Below are positions 44,768 through 54,330 of a stretch of DNA of 64,000 nt, piece after piece (position 1 is the stretch's first letter; each line of letters begins with the position of its first letter). The DNA lies in contig JAEWLQ010000082.1 of NCBI GenBank assembly GCA_023457495.1, forward strand, positions 74,811 to 138,810, in the 5' to 3' direction. The notes beneath the pieces were generated by a model. The model was given only the letters and a program-made list of their open reading frames with translations, did not search any database and was not told where the DNA came from. Made by a program: the position numbers and the translations under genes. The DNA is from Pseudomonadota bacterium (GTDB lineage Bacteria; Pseudomonadota; Gammaproteobacteria; Steroidobacterales; Steroidobacteraceae).

Positions 44768-46696
44768 TTAGCCGTTCGGCCCCGACGAGCGGTGCCAGTA
44801 GAGGTTGTAGCGCTCGTTCGTGGTCCGGAACCACGGAACGAGCTCGACCTCGGCGCCGCCCTCGAATCCACGTGTGATGAAGCGCAACGCCGAAGCGTCC
44901 ACGCGGGTGGTCGAGGCCAGCAGCTCGGTCAGCGGCCGGGTCCAGACAGGGATGGGCACGGTATCGTTGAGCATCTCGCCGGACTTGCGCTCATTGATGA
45001 TGAGCTGCGCGCCCGGGGTGAGACCGGCCGTACCCATGCGTCCCGCGAGCACGATCGGACCGTAGCGCAGCGCGGCGTGATCGGGCGAGTGCGGCAGGGG
45101 CTCGAGCGCCAGCGACATCGGCGTGCGCACCTCGATGCGATCGCTCGCGCGGAAACGCCGCGTGAGCGAGAAGTATTCGCCGGGACGTCGCGCGGTGTGT
45201 TTGCGGCCGTTCACCGACACCGTCATCGCCGGGCACCAGGCCGGCTGGCGGATCGAGAGCGTCAGCGACTGTGGCCGGGCGCTCGCGAATTCCAGGCGCG
45301 TCGTCTCCTCATCGGGAAAACGCGTGTGCTGGGTGAGCCGGATCCCGCGATCGGCCCAGTCGAGAGTCGAGGCGAGGAAGAGGTTCACGTACAGCGTGTC
45401 GCCCGCATGCGCGTAGATGGATTCGCCGTAGCGCGCGTGATTCTCGATGCCCGAACCCGTGCAGCACCAGAACGAATCGAAGGGCGTGTGATACAGCCGC
45501 ACGTATCCCGGTCGCGTCGACTGGAAATACGAGTTCATGCCCGTCTGCGGATCCTGCGAGGCGAGAATGCCGTTGAACAGCGCGCGCTCGAAGTAATCGA
45601 AGTACCGGGCCTGAGGATCGCCGCCGTACAACCGGCGCGTGAGCGCCATCATGTTGTGCGTGCAGCAGGTCTCCATCGTCTTGGCGGAGCCGAGGCGCTT
45701 GGCGAAATCCTGCTTCGGGAAGAAGAGTTCCGCGTCGCCATGGCCGCCCGTGGCGAAGGAGCGTTCCTCCACGACGTTGTTCCAGAAGAACGTCGCGGCG
45801 CGCCCGTAACCGGCTTCGGCCAGCGCGGGATCGACGCCCGCGAGCCGGGTGAAGCCGATGACCTTCGGGATCTGCGTGTTCGCGTGCAGTCCGTCGAGCG
45901 TGTCGCGTCCCGCGGCCAGCGGCTCGAGCAGCGCGCGATGCGAGAACTTGACCGCGAGCTTGAGGTATTTCTCGTCGCGCGAGATCTGGTACACGTCGAC
46001 CAGCACCTCGTTCATGCCGCCATGCTCACGGTCGAGCATCTTCTGGAAGCGATCGTCCGTCACCTCGGCGCAGACGCGGTCTATCCACCCGGCGAACGCG
46101 AGCAACACGTCGCGCGCCTGCTCATTGCCACGATGCAGGTAGGCGTCGCGCAACCCGGCGAGCACCTTGTGCGTGGTGTACCAGGGCACGCCGGCGAATT
46201 CCTTGCCGGCGAGACTGTCCGTGAGCGGCGCGACGCCGTCGGGGAAGGCGGTCAGCCAGCCGCCGGTGCGCGCCTGGCATTCGGCGAGTTCCTTCACCAT
46301 GTAATCCACGCGCTCGGCGAAACGCGCATCGCCGGTGGTCTCATACATGCAGGCGGCGGCGGTCAGGTAATGACCGGCCGTATGTCCATGACAGCGGATC
46401 CACACCCACGGCTCGAGCGACTCCCAGCCGCCGTACACCGGCGCACGCGGTTCGAGCCCGGCGTTGGTGCGGAAGTTGGCCAGCATGCGGTCCGGTTCGA
46501 GGCGCAGTAGATAGGCCTCGTCGAGCCGCTGCGCCGCGAGGAAGGGCCCTTCGCCGAGCTTCACCTGCCGGAGACTGAAATATCGCGGCGCCGATCCCGC
46601 GCCCGAGACGGCCGCGGCATGCGCCGGCAGTGTCGCCAGCGCGGCGCCCGCGCCCAGGATCTTCAATGCATCTCGACGGGAATGACCGTGGCTCAT
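44768..46696 (-). CDS. GH127-family glycoside hydrolase (beta-L-arabinofuranosidase type), Tat-exported
   Basis: This 642-residue protein starts MSHGHSRRDALKILG, a twin-arginine signal, followed by AAALATLPAHAAA. The core has an (alpha/alpha)6 barrel pattern. The zinc/catalytic cluster of GH127 is visible: METCCTHNM (Glu and Cys ligands) and FWCCTGSGIENH (nucleophile Cys pair). The length matches HypBA1-type enzymes. It probably removes beta-L-arabinofuranose from plant-type glycans in the periplasm. The ATG overlaps the aldose epimerase stop by four bases, and with the sugar-binding lipoprotein they form a three-gene unit. Confidence 0.9.
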   Translation of the reverse strand: MSHGHSRRDALKILGAGAALATLPAHAAAVSGAGSAPRYFSLRQVKLGEGPFLAAQRLDEAYLLRLEPDRMLANFRTNAGLEPRAPVYGGWESLEPWVWIRCHGHTAGHYLTAAACMYETTGDARFAERVDYMVKELAECQARTGGWLTAFPDGVAPLTDSLAGKEFAGVPWYTTHKVLAGLRDAYLHRGNEQARDVLLAFAGWIDRVCAEVTDDRFQKMLDREHGGMNEVLVDVYQISRDEKYLKLAVKFSHRALLEPLAAGRDTLDGLHANTQIPKVIGFTRLAGVDPALAEAGYGRAATFFWNNVVEERSFATGGHGDAELFFPKQDFAKRLGSAKTMETCCTHNMMALTRRLYGGDPQARYFDYFERALFNGILASQDPQTGMNSYFQSTRPGYVRLYHTPFDSFWCCTGSGIENHARYGESIYAHAGDTLYVNLFLASTLDWADRGIRLTQHTRFPDEETTRLEFASARPQSLTLSIRQPAWCPAMTVSVNGRKHTARRPGEYFSLTRRFRASDRIEVRTPMSLALEPLPHSPDHAALRYGPIVLAGRMGTAGLTPGAQLIINERKSGEMLNDTVPIPVWTRPLTELLASTTRVDASALRFITRGFEGGAEVELVPWFRTTNERYNLYWHRSSGPNG

Positions 46697-47691
46697 GAGG
46701 CGTTCAGCTCGTATTGGATGGTGGCTCGATAAGTTTCGCCGGGGAGCAGCAGCGAGTTCGGGAACGCTGGCTCGTTGGGTGCATTCGGCAGGCCCTGCGG
46801 TTCGAGGATGACGCCCGCGCCGAGAGCCGGATGCGAGCGCGCCAGGAACTGGCCGTTGTAGAACTGCAGTCCGGGGCCGCTGCCGTGCATCCGCAGCGCG
46901 AGGTCGCGGTCCGCGGAGCTGAGCTCGCAGACGCAATCCGCATCCTCGTCCAGCAACCAGCAATGATCGTATCCGCCGGCCAGCGACAGCTGCGGATGCG
47001 TGGCGATGTCCGGCGGCGCGAGCCGTCGGGCCGCGCGGAAGTCGAACGGGCTTCCCTCGACGGAGGCGAACTCGCCCGTCGGGATGAGACCGGCCACGAC
47101 GGGTAGATAGCGGCTGGCCGGGATGCGCAGGAACTGGTCGGTGGCCCTCGCGTGCCCGGCATTGAGGTTGAAGTACGGGTGCCAGGTCAGGTTCACCGGC
47201 GTCGGCGCATCACATTGCGCGGTGAGGACGATGTCGAGCGTGGACGCGCCGACGCGTAGCTCCAGCCGCGCTTCCAGGTTCCCCGGATACCCTTCCTCGC
47301 CGGCGGGCGAGGTGTACCCGAGCGTCAGCGACTGCGCGTCGTTCTCCAGAACGCGCCACACGCGTTTTCCGAAACCCAGCATGCCGCCGTGCAGGTGGTT
47401 AGGCCCCTCGTTCGCGCTCAGCACGTGGCGCCGCCCGTTCTCGACGAAGGTCGCGCCACCGATGCGGTTGCCGAAGCGGCCGACCAGCGAGCCGACGTAG
47501 GCGCGGTCGCGCACGTATTCCTCGAGCGAATCGAAATGCAGCACGAGATCGCGCCGCACGCCGCGCACGGGGAAGGTCAGGCGTCGCAGGATCGCCCCAT
47601 ACGTCAGCACCTCGGCGGCGAGACCCTCGCCGCCGATCGAAATCGATTCGATCGGTGTGCCGTCGAGCGCGCCGAAGGAAGCCCGGGTCAT
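46693..47691 (-). CDS. galM: Aldose 1-epimerase
   Basis: This 332-residue mutarotase interconverts alpha and beta anomers of free sugars. Visible are GRFGNRIGGA, NEGPNHLHGG with the first catalytic His, and LTWHPYFNL with the second; a C-terminal GVILEPQGLPNAPN supplies the catalytic Glu. The length matches GalM (about 345). It overlaps the GH127 gene by four bases and lies seven bases after the sugar-binding protein gene, so it likely processes the sugar freed by GH127 (arabinose or galactose). No signal peptide is seen, so it is probably cytoplasmic. Confidence 0.93.
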   Translation of the reverse strand: MTRASFGALDGTPIESISIGGEGLAAEVLTYGAILRRLTFPVRGVRRDLVLHFDSLEEYVRDRAYVGSLVGRFGNRIGGATFVENGRRHVLSANEGPNHLHGGMLGFGKRVWRVLENDAQSLTLGYTSPAGEEGYPGNLEARLELRVGASTLDIVLTAQCDAPTPVNLTWHPYFNLNAGHARATDQFLRIPASRYLPVVAGLIPTGEFASVEGSPFDFRAARRLAPPDIATHPQLSLAGGYDHCWLLDEDADCVCELSSADRDLALRMHGSGPGLQFYNGQFLARSHPALGAGVILEPQGLPNAPNEPAFPNSLLLPGETYRATIQYELNAS

Positions 47692-47698
47692 CGCGACG

Positions 47699-48697
47699 TC
47701 AGTATTGGCGCGTCGGCAGCACTTCCGCTGCGGTCTCGCGCGGGAAGACGCCTTCCTCGGTCACGATGCGCCGCGGGATCTCGCGTCCGGCGGCAACTTC
47801 CTTCACCGCCTCCATGAGCTGCGGTCCGAGCAGCGGATTGCACTCGACGGTCACGTTGAGTTTTCCGGCGATCATCGCCTCGAACGCGCCCTTCACGCCG
47901 TCGATGGAGACGATGATGATGTCCGTGCCGGGCTTGAAGCCGGCTTCCTCGATGGCCTGGATCGCACCGATGGCCATGTCGTCGTTGTGCGCGAACAGCA
48001 CGTTGATGCGGCGGCCCTCGGCCTTGAGGAAGGCTTCCATGACTTCCTTGCCCTTGGCGCGCGTGAAGTCACCGGTCTGCGAGCGGATGATCTTGAAGCG
48101 CCGGTCCGTGCCGATGACTTCCGCGAAGCCCTTCTTGCGGTCGTTGGCGGGCGCCGAACCCACGGTGCCCTGCAATTCGACGATGTTGATTTCGTCCGGG
48201 GCCGGTTGTCCCGCGCCAGTGGTGTAGTGCTCGAGCAGCCAGCGGCCGGCCTTGCGGCCTTCCTCGACGAAGTCCGAGCCGATCAACGAGAGATACAACG
48301 ACTGGTCACTGACCTCGACCGCGCGATCCGTGAGGATCACGGGAATGTTCGCGGCCTTTGCCTCGCGCAACACGGTTTCCCAGCCGGTTTCGACCACCGG
48401 TGAAAAGGCGATGACGTCGACGCGCTGCGCGATGAAGGAGCGCAGCGCCTTGATCTGGTTTTCCTGCTTCTGCTGCGCGTCCGAGAAACGCAGTTGGATT
48501 CCCGCATCGGCGGCCGCCGACTGGACGGAGCGGGTATTCGCCGTGCGCCATTCGCTTTCAGCGCCGATCTGGCTGAAGCCGAGCACGATCGCCTGGGGTT
48601 CCCCTGGTGCGCCGGCCGGATCGCTGCTGCGAGTGCAGGCGGCGAGCAGGGCGAAGACGAGGGTGGTCGTGAGAAGTCGCAGTGTTTTCGTGTGCAT
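47699..48697 (-). CDS. Periplasmic sugar-binding lipoprotein (ABC type, YtfQ/ChvE-like)
   Basis: This 332-residue protein starts MHTKTLRLLTTTLVFALLAAC, a lipoprotein signal with lipobox LAAC (Cys21). The mature part is a type I periplasmic sugar-binding fold: IVLGFSQIGAESEWR, FSDAQQKQENQIKAL, IGSDFVEEGRKAG and FAHNDDMAIGAIQAIEEAG. It is closest in pattern to galactofuranose/arabinose-binding proteins. The start among three nearby ATGs (48712, 48709, 48697) was chosen to give a compact lipoprotein signal. No ATPase or permease gene is adjacent, so it may serve as a sensor rather than a transporter, as ChvE does. Confidence 0.88.
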   Translation of the reverse strand: MHTKTLRLLTTTLVFALLAACTRSSDPAGAPGEPQAIVLGFSQIGAESEWRTANTRSVQSAAADAGIQLRFSDAQQKQENQIKALRSFIAQRVDVIAFSPVVETGWETVLREAKAANIPVILTDRAVEVSDQSLYLSLIGSDFVEEGRKAGRWLLEHYTTGAGQPAPDEINIVELQGTVGSAPANDRKKGFAEVIGTDRRFKIIRSQTGDFTRAKGKEVMEAFLKAEGRRINVLFAHNDDMAIGAIQAIEEAGFKPGTDIIIVSIDGVKGAFEAMIAGKLNVTVECNPLLGPQLMEAVKEVAAGREIPRRIVTEEGVFPRETAAEVLPTRQY

Positions 48698-48745
48698 GGG
48701 TACCCGCATCATGAGTTTCGTATCGATAGCCATCAAGCCGGAGAT

Positions 48746-48774
48746 TTGCACGTCGGCATACCGGTTGTTATATA
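48746..48774 (+). promoter_or_regulatory. Putative sigma-70 promoter of the LysR-type gene
   Basis: TTGCAC (48746-48751) and TATATA (48769-48774) are 17 bases apart and end 24 bases before the LysR-type ATG. The 101-base divergent gap also carries the promoter for the sugar-binding protein and presumably the regulator's own site. The match to consensus is moderate. Confidence 0.45.
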
Positions 48775-48798
48775 CATGTTTTGGCATTGGGGGGTTCA

Positions 48799-49758
48799 AT
48801 GGCCGCGTCCACACCTTGGTTCATTCGTGCGCGTCTCAAAACGCGCCAGTTGATGCTGCTCACGGCAATTTGCGATGAAGGGAACATCCATCGCGCGGCC
48901 GCGGTTCTGCACATGTCTCAGCCCGCGGCTTCGAAGCTGCTCAAGGACCTCGAGGACATGCTCGGGGTCTCGCTGTTCGAACGGCAGCCGCGAGGAATGC
49001 GTCCCAACTGGTACGGAGAGACGCTGATCCGCCATGCGCGCATCGCACTGTCGAGCTTGCGTGAGGCGGGGCAGGAAGTCGATGCCCTGAAGTCGGGTCT
49101 CGCGGGACACGTGAGCCTGGGCGCGATCACGGGACCGGCGCTCAGCCTGGTTCCCCAGGCGCTTGCTCTCGTGGCGCGTGAGAACCCGAAGCTGCGCGTC
49201 GAGCTGCACGTGGATTCGAGCGACGTCCTCATCGAGGAGCTCGGGCAGGGCAAGGTCGACATCATGGTCGGGCGCATTCTCGAACGGCAGGAGAAATCCG
49301 GCCTGAAATACGAGCGTCTCGCCGAAGAGCCCGTGTGCGCGGTCGTCCGGCCGGGACATCCGCTGCTCAGCGTTCCGGGCCTCTCGCTGCGCGCGGTGGA
49401 GAAGAAATCCTGGATCGTGCCGCCCGCGGGCGGTGTGCTCCGGCACCGGTTCGACCTCATGTTCAGCGAGGCGGGACTCGCGCCGCCGACGCACCTCATC
49501 GAGACGTCCTCGCTGCTGTTCATCACGAAGATGCTGCAACAGACGGACTTCGTCGCGGTGGTGGCGCAGGATGTCGCGCGTTACTACGCAACTCACGGCA
49601 TGGTCGCGATCCTGCCCATGCAGCTGTCGTGCACGATGGATGCGTTCGGCATCATCACGCGCACCGACTGGTTGCTGTCGCCGGCGGCCAACGTGTTGTT
49701 GCGCGCGCTCAAGACGGCGGCGGTCAGCAGCTACGGGTGCACGTTCCCGACTAACTAG
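48799..49758 (+). CDS. LysR-family transcriptional regulator (GbpR-like)
   Basis: This 319-residue protein has an N-terminal winged helix-turn-helix (LMLLTAICDEGNIHRAAAVL then QPAASKLLKDLEDMLG) and a C-terminal inducer-binding domain. I start it at ATG 48799, just after GGGGGG; an in-frame TTG at 48781 is less likely. It is divergent from the sugar-binding protein gene, the usual arrangement for LysR control of a neighbour, and resembles GbpR, which controls galactose/arabinose-binding protein in Agrobacterium and Azospirillum. It should respond to arabinose, galactose or a related sugar. Its 3' end overlaps the histidine kinase gene tail to tail by eight bases. Confidence 0.9.
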   Translation: MAASTPWFIRARLKTRQLMLLTAICDEGNIHRAAAVLHMSQPAASKLLKDLEDMLGVSLFERQPRGMRPNWYGETLIRHARIALSSLREAGQEVDALKSGLAGHVSLGAITGPALSLVPQALALVARENPKLRVELHVDSSDVLIEELGQGKVDIMVGRILERQEKSGLKYERLAEEPVCAVVRPGHPLLSVPGLSLRAVEKKSWIVPPAGGVLRHRFDLMFSEAGLAPPTHLIETSSLLFITKMLQQTDFVAVVAQDVARYYATHGMVAILPMQLSCTMDAFGIITRTDWLLSPAANVLLRALKTAAVSSYGCTFPTN

Positions 49759-52700
49759 CGGAGCCGGCTTCGAGGTGACGCGCGAGCGCCGACCTGATCT
49801 CGGCGAGGCGCGGCGGCTTGCTCAGGATGGCGTCCACGCCGGGCGGCACGTCGCCGTCGGCGACCAGGCGCCGGCCCCAGCCGGTGAGCAGCAAAACGAG
49901 CGTGGAGGGCACGCTCGCCTTGATCGTGGCCGCGACCTTGCGGCCGTCGACATGGGGCATTCCCAGGTCCGTGATCACCACCGGGAACGGCTGGCCCAGC
50001 GCGTGCGATTCGACGAAGGCATGGATGCCCGCCTGTCCGCCGCTGGCCGTCGTCACCGAATGGCCCTCCGCCTCGAGCGCGTCGCGCAGTGACTTGAGCA
50101 GCAGCGGATCGTCGTCGATGACGAGGATGCGCAGGGGAGGGACGACGAGGCCGGCGGGTTCCGCGCGGATCGCCGGACTCTCGCGCGACACGGGAAAGGT
50201 CAGACGCACCAGCGTGCCCTTGCCGGGCTCGCTCTCGATTTCCAGGCCCGCGCCGTGCCGTTGCGCGATGCCATAGACCATGGCGAGGCCGAGCCCGGTG
50301 CCGCGTTCACCCTTGGTCGTGAAGAACGGATCGAGGCAGCGGCGCCGCGTTTCCTCGTCCATGCCCACACCGGTGTCGATCACCTCGAGCACGACGACGA
50401 GCCGGGAATCCGCCGCGGCGGAGGTAGTGCGGAACGTGAGCGTGCCGCCCTCGGGCATCGCGTCCACCGCGTTGAAAGTGAGATTCACGAGCGCATCGCG
50501 GATCTGGCTTTCGACCGCGGCGATCGGCGGCAGGCCGGCGCCGAGCTCCAGTTGGACGTCGACGGCCGCGCCGCGTCGCTGCGCCATGTCGCTCCAGCGC
50601 GCGCGTGTGAGATCGACCACCTGGCGAACGAGCTCGTTGATCTCGACCGGCGCCAGCAGCGCTTGCGGCGCACGCGCGCGGTAGAACTCGCCCATGCGCG
50701 CCACGGTCTGCGCGATGTCGTCGATCGCGCGCTGGATGATCTCGAGCTGGCTGCGACCGCGCTCGGAAAGGTTGGTCTCGCGTTCCAGCAGCGCCTGCGT
50801 GTACAGGGAGACGGGCGAGATGGCGTTGTTGATGTCGTGCGCGATGCCACTCGCCATCTGGCCGAGCGCGCGCAGCCGCTCCTGCTGCATCACCTGCTCC
50901 TGGGTGTGCCGCAGGTCGTCGTAGGCGCGCTGCAGTGCCTCGTGCAGCTGCGCCTGGTGCGCGGCAAGGGCGGTGTGTTCGCTGGCCTGGCGCAGGAACT
51001 CGCACTCCGCGCTGCTGAAGCTGTGAGTCGCCCGGCGCGCGCAGATGAGCACGCCGAACACCTGGCTTTCGACCAGCAGCGGCGCGATGACGAGCGCGCC
51101 GAGTCCGGCGGCGGCCAGGCGCCGGGGGAACTGGGAGTCGACCTGTGCGATGTCGTGCTCGCAGACCAGTTCTCCGCGCAGGCATCGGGCGAGACCGTTC
51201 GCGTCGATCGGGATGACGGAGTCGAGTCCCATTCCTGCGGCGGCGGCGATTGGCTCGCTGCGGTTGCCGACGCAGGTGATGATGAGCTGCTCCTGGTCGG
51301 CGTGGTAGAGGCCGATGCTGCAGAAGTCGACCGGCAATTCCTCTTCGAGCCGCGCGACCACGACCTGGAAGATGCTGCGCAGTTGCTGTCGTTCTCCGAT
51401 CGCGCGCGTGATGCGCGACAGCAGCGCGAGGCGCTGCAGCTGCTCGGCGAGCCGGGCCTCGTGCGCGATGCGCTCGCTGATGTCACGGTAGTTGGTGACG
51501 ATCGCGCGCACGGAAGGATTGTCGAGCTGGTTGGTCGCGACGCCCTCGAGCCATAGCCAGCGGCCATCCTTGTGGCGGCGTCGCCAGACCGCGGAAATGG
51601 GCTTGCCCGGGTTCGCGAGCAACTCGCCCTGCCGCCGCTGCAGCACGGGGGCATCGTCCGGATGAGTCGTCAGGGCCGCGTCGGTGCCGATAAGCTCCTC
51701 GGGTGAATACCCTTCCACGTTCGTGACCGCGGGGCTCACGTACAGGAACTGACGCTGCAGGTTCGTGAGTATGATGCAGTCCGCGCCGTTCTCGATGAGC
51801 GCGCGAAACCGCGCCTCGCTCTGGCGCATGGCGTCGTAGGCCGCTTCGAGCGCGCGTGTGCGATCGGCAACCCGCGTCTCCAGCTGCTCCTTCGCTTCAC
51901 GCAGCTCGTTCGCGTCGCGCACCTGGTCCGTGACGTCGCGCGCCGTGGCGTACATGAGATCGTGCAGCGGAAACGAGCGCCACGAGAGCATGCGCCACGA
52001 GCCGTTCTTGTGACGGTATCGCCCCACGAATTCGTCGACGCGTTTGCCTTCGTCGAGCTGCTGGTGGATGGCCTCATCGGTGCGCTTGCGGTCATCGGGA
52101 TGTGTGATGTCGAAGTACGAGATCCGCAGCATCTCCTCGACCGTGTAGCCGAGCAGGTCGGTTATGGCCGAGCTCACGCGCTTGAAGTACCCGTCGCGGC
52201 TCGAGATCACGAACAGGTCGATGGAAAGGTCGAAGAAGCGGTTGAGCTCGGCCTCGGCGCGTTCGCGCCCCGCGAAATCCCGGCGGATCGCGTACAGCGC
52301 CAGCGCGACGAACGACAGCGCGAGTCCGCTGCCGAAGACGATGACCATCTGCGTGAGATGCGCGCTCCGTTGCGCATCGCGCTCGCGCGTGTTCAGGACC
52401 TTGAACTCCCGCGCCTTCATCTGCTGTGCAAGGGAGAGGATTTGAGCCTGGGCCAGCGCCCCCGGGCGCTCGGGGCTCCTCGAGAGCCATTGTTGGACGG
52501 CCGCGAGGCCGCCCGCACGTCGCAGTTCCACGAGGTTCGCGCTCTGCCGCAGCCGGTCTCTCACCGCCATGCCCAGATCATCCGCCAGGCTCGCCAATGA
52601 AGGCTCGCTGCGCACCGCATCCCGCAAGAGCTGCAGGAGGCCGTCGACCCGCCCCGTGGCGCGCGTGTATTCGGCCGCGAACTCCTCTTCGCCGCTGATC

Positions 52701-53293
52701 ACGTAGGCGCGATGCGCGGATTCTGCTTCCCAGGTGGTGCCCACCAGCGCATCGATGTTGGAGATGACGGTGTGCGCTTGTGAAACGAGGCGCGTGGTTT
52801 CCTCGAGGCGCACGGCGGAGAGAAACGACACGACGCCGATCGTGCCGAGGAAGGCGACGGCGATCGCGAAACCGATGTGCACCTTGCGTTCGGTGGCGAC
52901 GTTGCGCTGGCTCAGTGTTTCGCGGGTCGCTCCCTGGCGCCAGCGGGTGAGCTCGGCGAACAGGACGCTGACCAGGACACCCTGCAAAATGAGAAACAGC
53001 CACTGCGCGACCGCGATCGATTCCGCATTCCACACGCGCCGCGGCGGCGGCAACCCCATGAACGCGGTGATGACTGCAACAATCGCGGTCGCGAACAAAC
53101 CGGGGCGCAATCCGCCTAGATAGGCCGACAGGACGATCGGGAAGAAAAAGAGGATGAGGACCGGACGGTCACCGACCCAGGGTGTGAGAGCGAGCCGCAA
53201 CAGCAACGCAGCGAGGCACAACGCCAGCGCGATTGCGTAGTTGCGCCAGCGAGGCACGACCCTGACATCCGTGTTGTCGGGACTTGCTCGCAC
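49751..53293 (-). CDS. Membrane hybrid sensor histidine kinase (DUF4118-CHASE3-PAS-PAS-GAF-HisKA-HATPase-REC)
   Basis: This is a 1180-residue protein. Four N-terminal helices (about 18-115) match the KdpD-type DUF4118 domain. A CHASE3-like extracellular segment follows (QAHTVISNIDALVGTTWEAE), then a further helix near 325. Next come two PAS domains (about 355-470 and 495-620), a GAF domain (about 645-780), HisKA with phospho-His in SGIAHDINNAISP, HATPase_c (GERGTGLGLAMVYGI) and a C-terminal receiver with its acceptor Asp in VVITDLGMPHVDG. No separate response regulator is adjacent. Domain bounds are approximate. Proximity to the sugar-binding protein suggests, without proof, a VirA-like partner. 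Confidence 0.92.
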   Translation of the reverse strand: MRASPDNTDVRVVPRWRNYAIALALCLAALLLRLALTPWVGDRPVLILFFFPIVLSAYLGGLRPGLFATAIVAVITAFMGLPPPRRVWNAESIAVAQWLFLILQGVLVSVLFAELTRWRQGATRETLSQRNVATERKVHIGFAIAVAFLGTIGVVSFLSAVRLEETTRLVSQAHTVISNIDALVGTTWEAESAHRAYVISGEEEFAAEYTRATGRVDGLLQLLRDAVRSEPSLASLADDLGMAVRDRLRQSANLVELRRAGGLAAVQQWLSRSPERPGALAQAQILSLAQQMKAREFKVLNTRERDAQRSAHLTQMVIVFGSGLALSFVALALYAIRRDFAGRERAEAELNRFFDLSIDLFVISSRDGYFKRVSSAITDLLGYTVEEMLRISYFDITHPDDRKRTDEAIHQQLDEGKRVDEFVGRYRHKNGSWRMLSWRSFPLHDLMYATARDVTDQVRDANELREAKEQLETRVADRTRALEAAYDAMRQSEARFRALIENGADCIILTNLQRQFLYVSPAVTNVEGYSPEELIGTDAALTTHPDDAPVLQRRQGELLANPGKPISAVWRRRHKDGRWLWLEGVATNQLDNPSVRAIVTNYRDISERIAHEARLAEQLQRLALLSRITRAIGERQQLRSIFQVVVARLEEELPVDFCSIGLYHADQEQLIITCVGNRSEPIAAAAGMGLDSVIPIDANGLARCLRGELVCEHDIAQVDSQFPRRLAAAGLGALVIAPLLVESQVFGVLICARRATHSFSSAECEFLRQASEHTALAAHQAQLHEALQRAYDDLRHTQEQVMQQERLRALGQMASGIAHDINNAISPVSLYTQALLERETNLSERGRSQLEIIQRAIDDIAQTVARMGEFYRARAPQALLAPVEINELVRQVVDLTRARWSDMAQRRGAAVDVQLELGAGLPPIAAVESQIRDALVNLTFNAVDAMPEGGTLTFRTTSAAADSRLVVVLEVIDTGVGMDEETRRRCLDPFFTTKGERGTGLGLAMVYGIAQRHGAGLEIESEPGKGTLVRLTFPVSRESPAIRAEPAGLVVPPLRILVIDDDPLLLKSLRDALEAEGHSVTTASGGQAGIHAFVESHALGQPFPVVITDLGMPHVDGRKVAATIKASVPSTLVLLLTGWGRRLVADGDVPPGVDAILSKPPRLAEIRSALARHLEAGSAS

Positions 53294-53350
53294 CGGGCGA
53301 GAGTAATCTCACCCCGCGCCGCGCGAAAGCAGTCCGCACCGCTCGTAGGA

Positions 53351-53800
53351 TCAGTCGTGGTCGGCGACCAGCGCCTCGACGTCGTCGAATTCGAGCAGGC
53401 CGCCTTCCATCAACTCATCGGCGATGCGCTCGATCAACGGCCAGTCTCGCTCGATGAGCTCCATCGTTTCCCTGCTCGCCGTCACGAACTGCTCGTCGGT
53501 CAGGCCGAGCTGCGCGACGGCTTCGCGATCGTCGGATGCGGCGAATCCCGCGAACACGCGGTCGAGCCGCCGTCCTACTTCTTTCGCTTCCGCGAAGGGT
53601 CCGGCCAGCGAGACGATCGCGAGCAGCCGCGGCGACAGCTCGAGCTCGCCGGAAGATTGCAGGTCGGTCCAGTGCAGTGCGCCATCCGTCTCCTCGTACT
53701 CGTCCGGCAGGGCGGTAACGTGATCGAAGACCAGGCCGGCGCGGATCGCCGCGACCGCGTGCGCGGCCTCGTGGATGGCGGTGATGCGGGAGATCGTCAT
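53351..53800 (-). CDS. Orphan M41-like metallopeptidase-domain protein
   Basis: This 149-residue protein starts MTISRITAIHEAAHAVAAI, where HEAAH is an HExxH zinc site with the spacing and flanks of the FtsH/M41 protease domain. The C-terminal IERIADELMEGGLLEFDDVEALV resembles the FtsH tail. The AAA+ ATPase module and membrane helices are missing, so it is an isolated domain and may be regulatory or inactive. I use ATG 53800; the longer frame to 54082 adds a non-protein-like Arg/Ser-rich segment. It lies 57 bases upstream of the histidine kinase on the same strand and may share its transcript. Confidence 0.7.
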   Translation of the reverse strand: MTISRITAIHEAAHAVAAIRAGLVFDHVTALPDEYEETDGALHWTDLQSSGELELSPRLLAIVSLAGPFAEAKEVGRRLDRVFAGFAASDDREAVAQLGLTDEQFVTASRETMELIERDWPLIERIADELMEGGLLEFDDVEALVADHD

Positions 53801-54330
53801 TGCGTGGCAGTTTCGGCGATTTCCAGTGAAGACGATAGGCCCAAGGGCAGCCGCGACGCGCAATAGAGGCATCGCAGCGCGACTTCGGAGAAGTGCTAGC
53901 GTCGATGCGCGCTGTCGGATTGCGTTGACATCATCCGGTGCGCGCGACCGGCAGGAGCGGTATGCCTTCTTTGTCTCAACCGCGACGAGATTGTCGGGCA
54001 GTGCTGTGATTGCACGTCGAGAATGAACAATGAGGTCCGGAGTAATTGATACCACCGTGGGTAGATAGCTAGCCGTAGACATGTATTGCGCTCACTTGCG
54101 TCTGATAGGAGAGAACGTCCTCCCCCACGCAGGTACGGCGCACATCCACCGAGACGCAATCCCACCATTCCGTGGACAGCAACGTTGTTCGCAGGCCTGG
54201 GCCACTTGCGTTGAAGAGTGGAACGCTTGTTAAACTGACAGCACCGGCAAATTCGGCTTTGTCCATCTGCCGGTCGAAACCGCTTCTTGTTGGGGTTTCC
54301 AAGAACGAGAAAAAAATATGAGGAGTCACT
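53801..54330. other. 530-base region without a supported gene
   Basis: Base composition falls well below the window average here and in the next gene. Open frames on both strands are short and Arg/Ser-rich with no recognisable domains. A single GGTAGATA octamer lies at 54060. The promoter of the 54331 gene is presumably near the right end (TTGTTAAACTG around 54226), but I cannot pair a -35 with a -10 at proper spacing. Confidence 0.4.
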
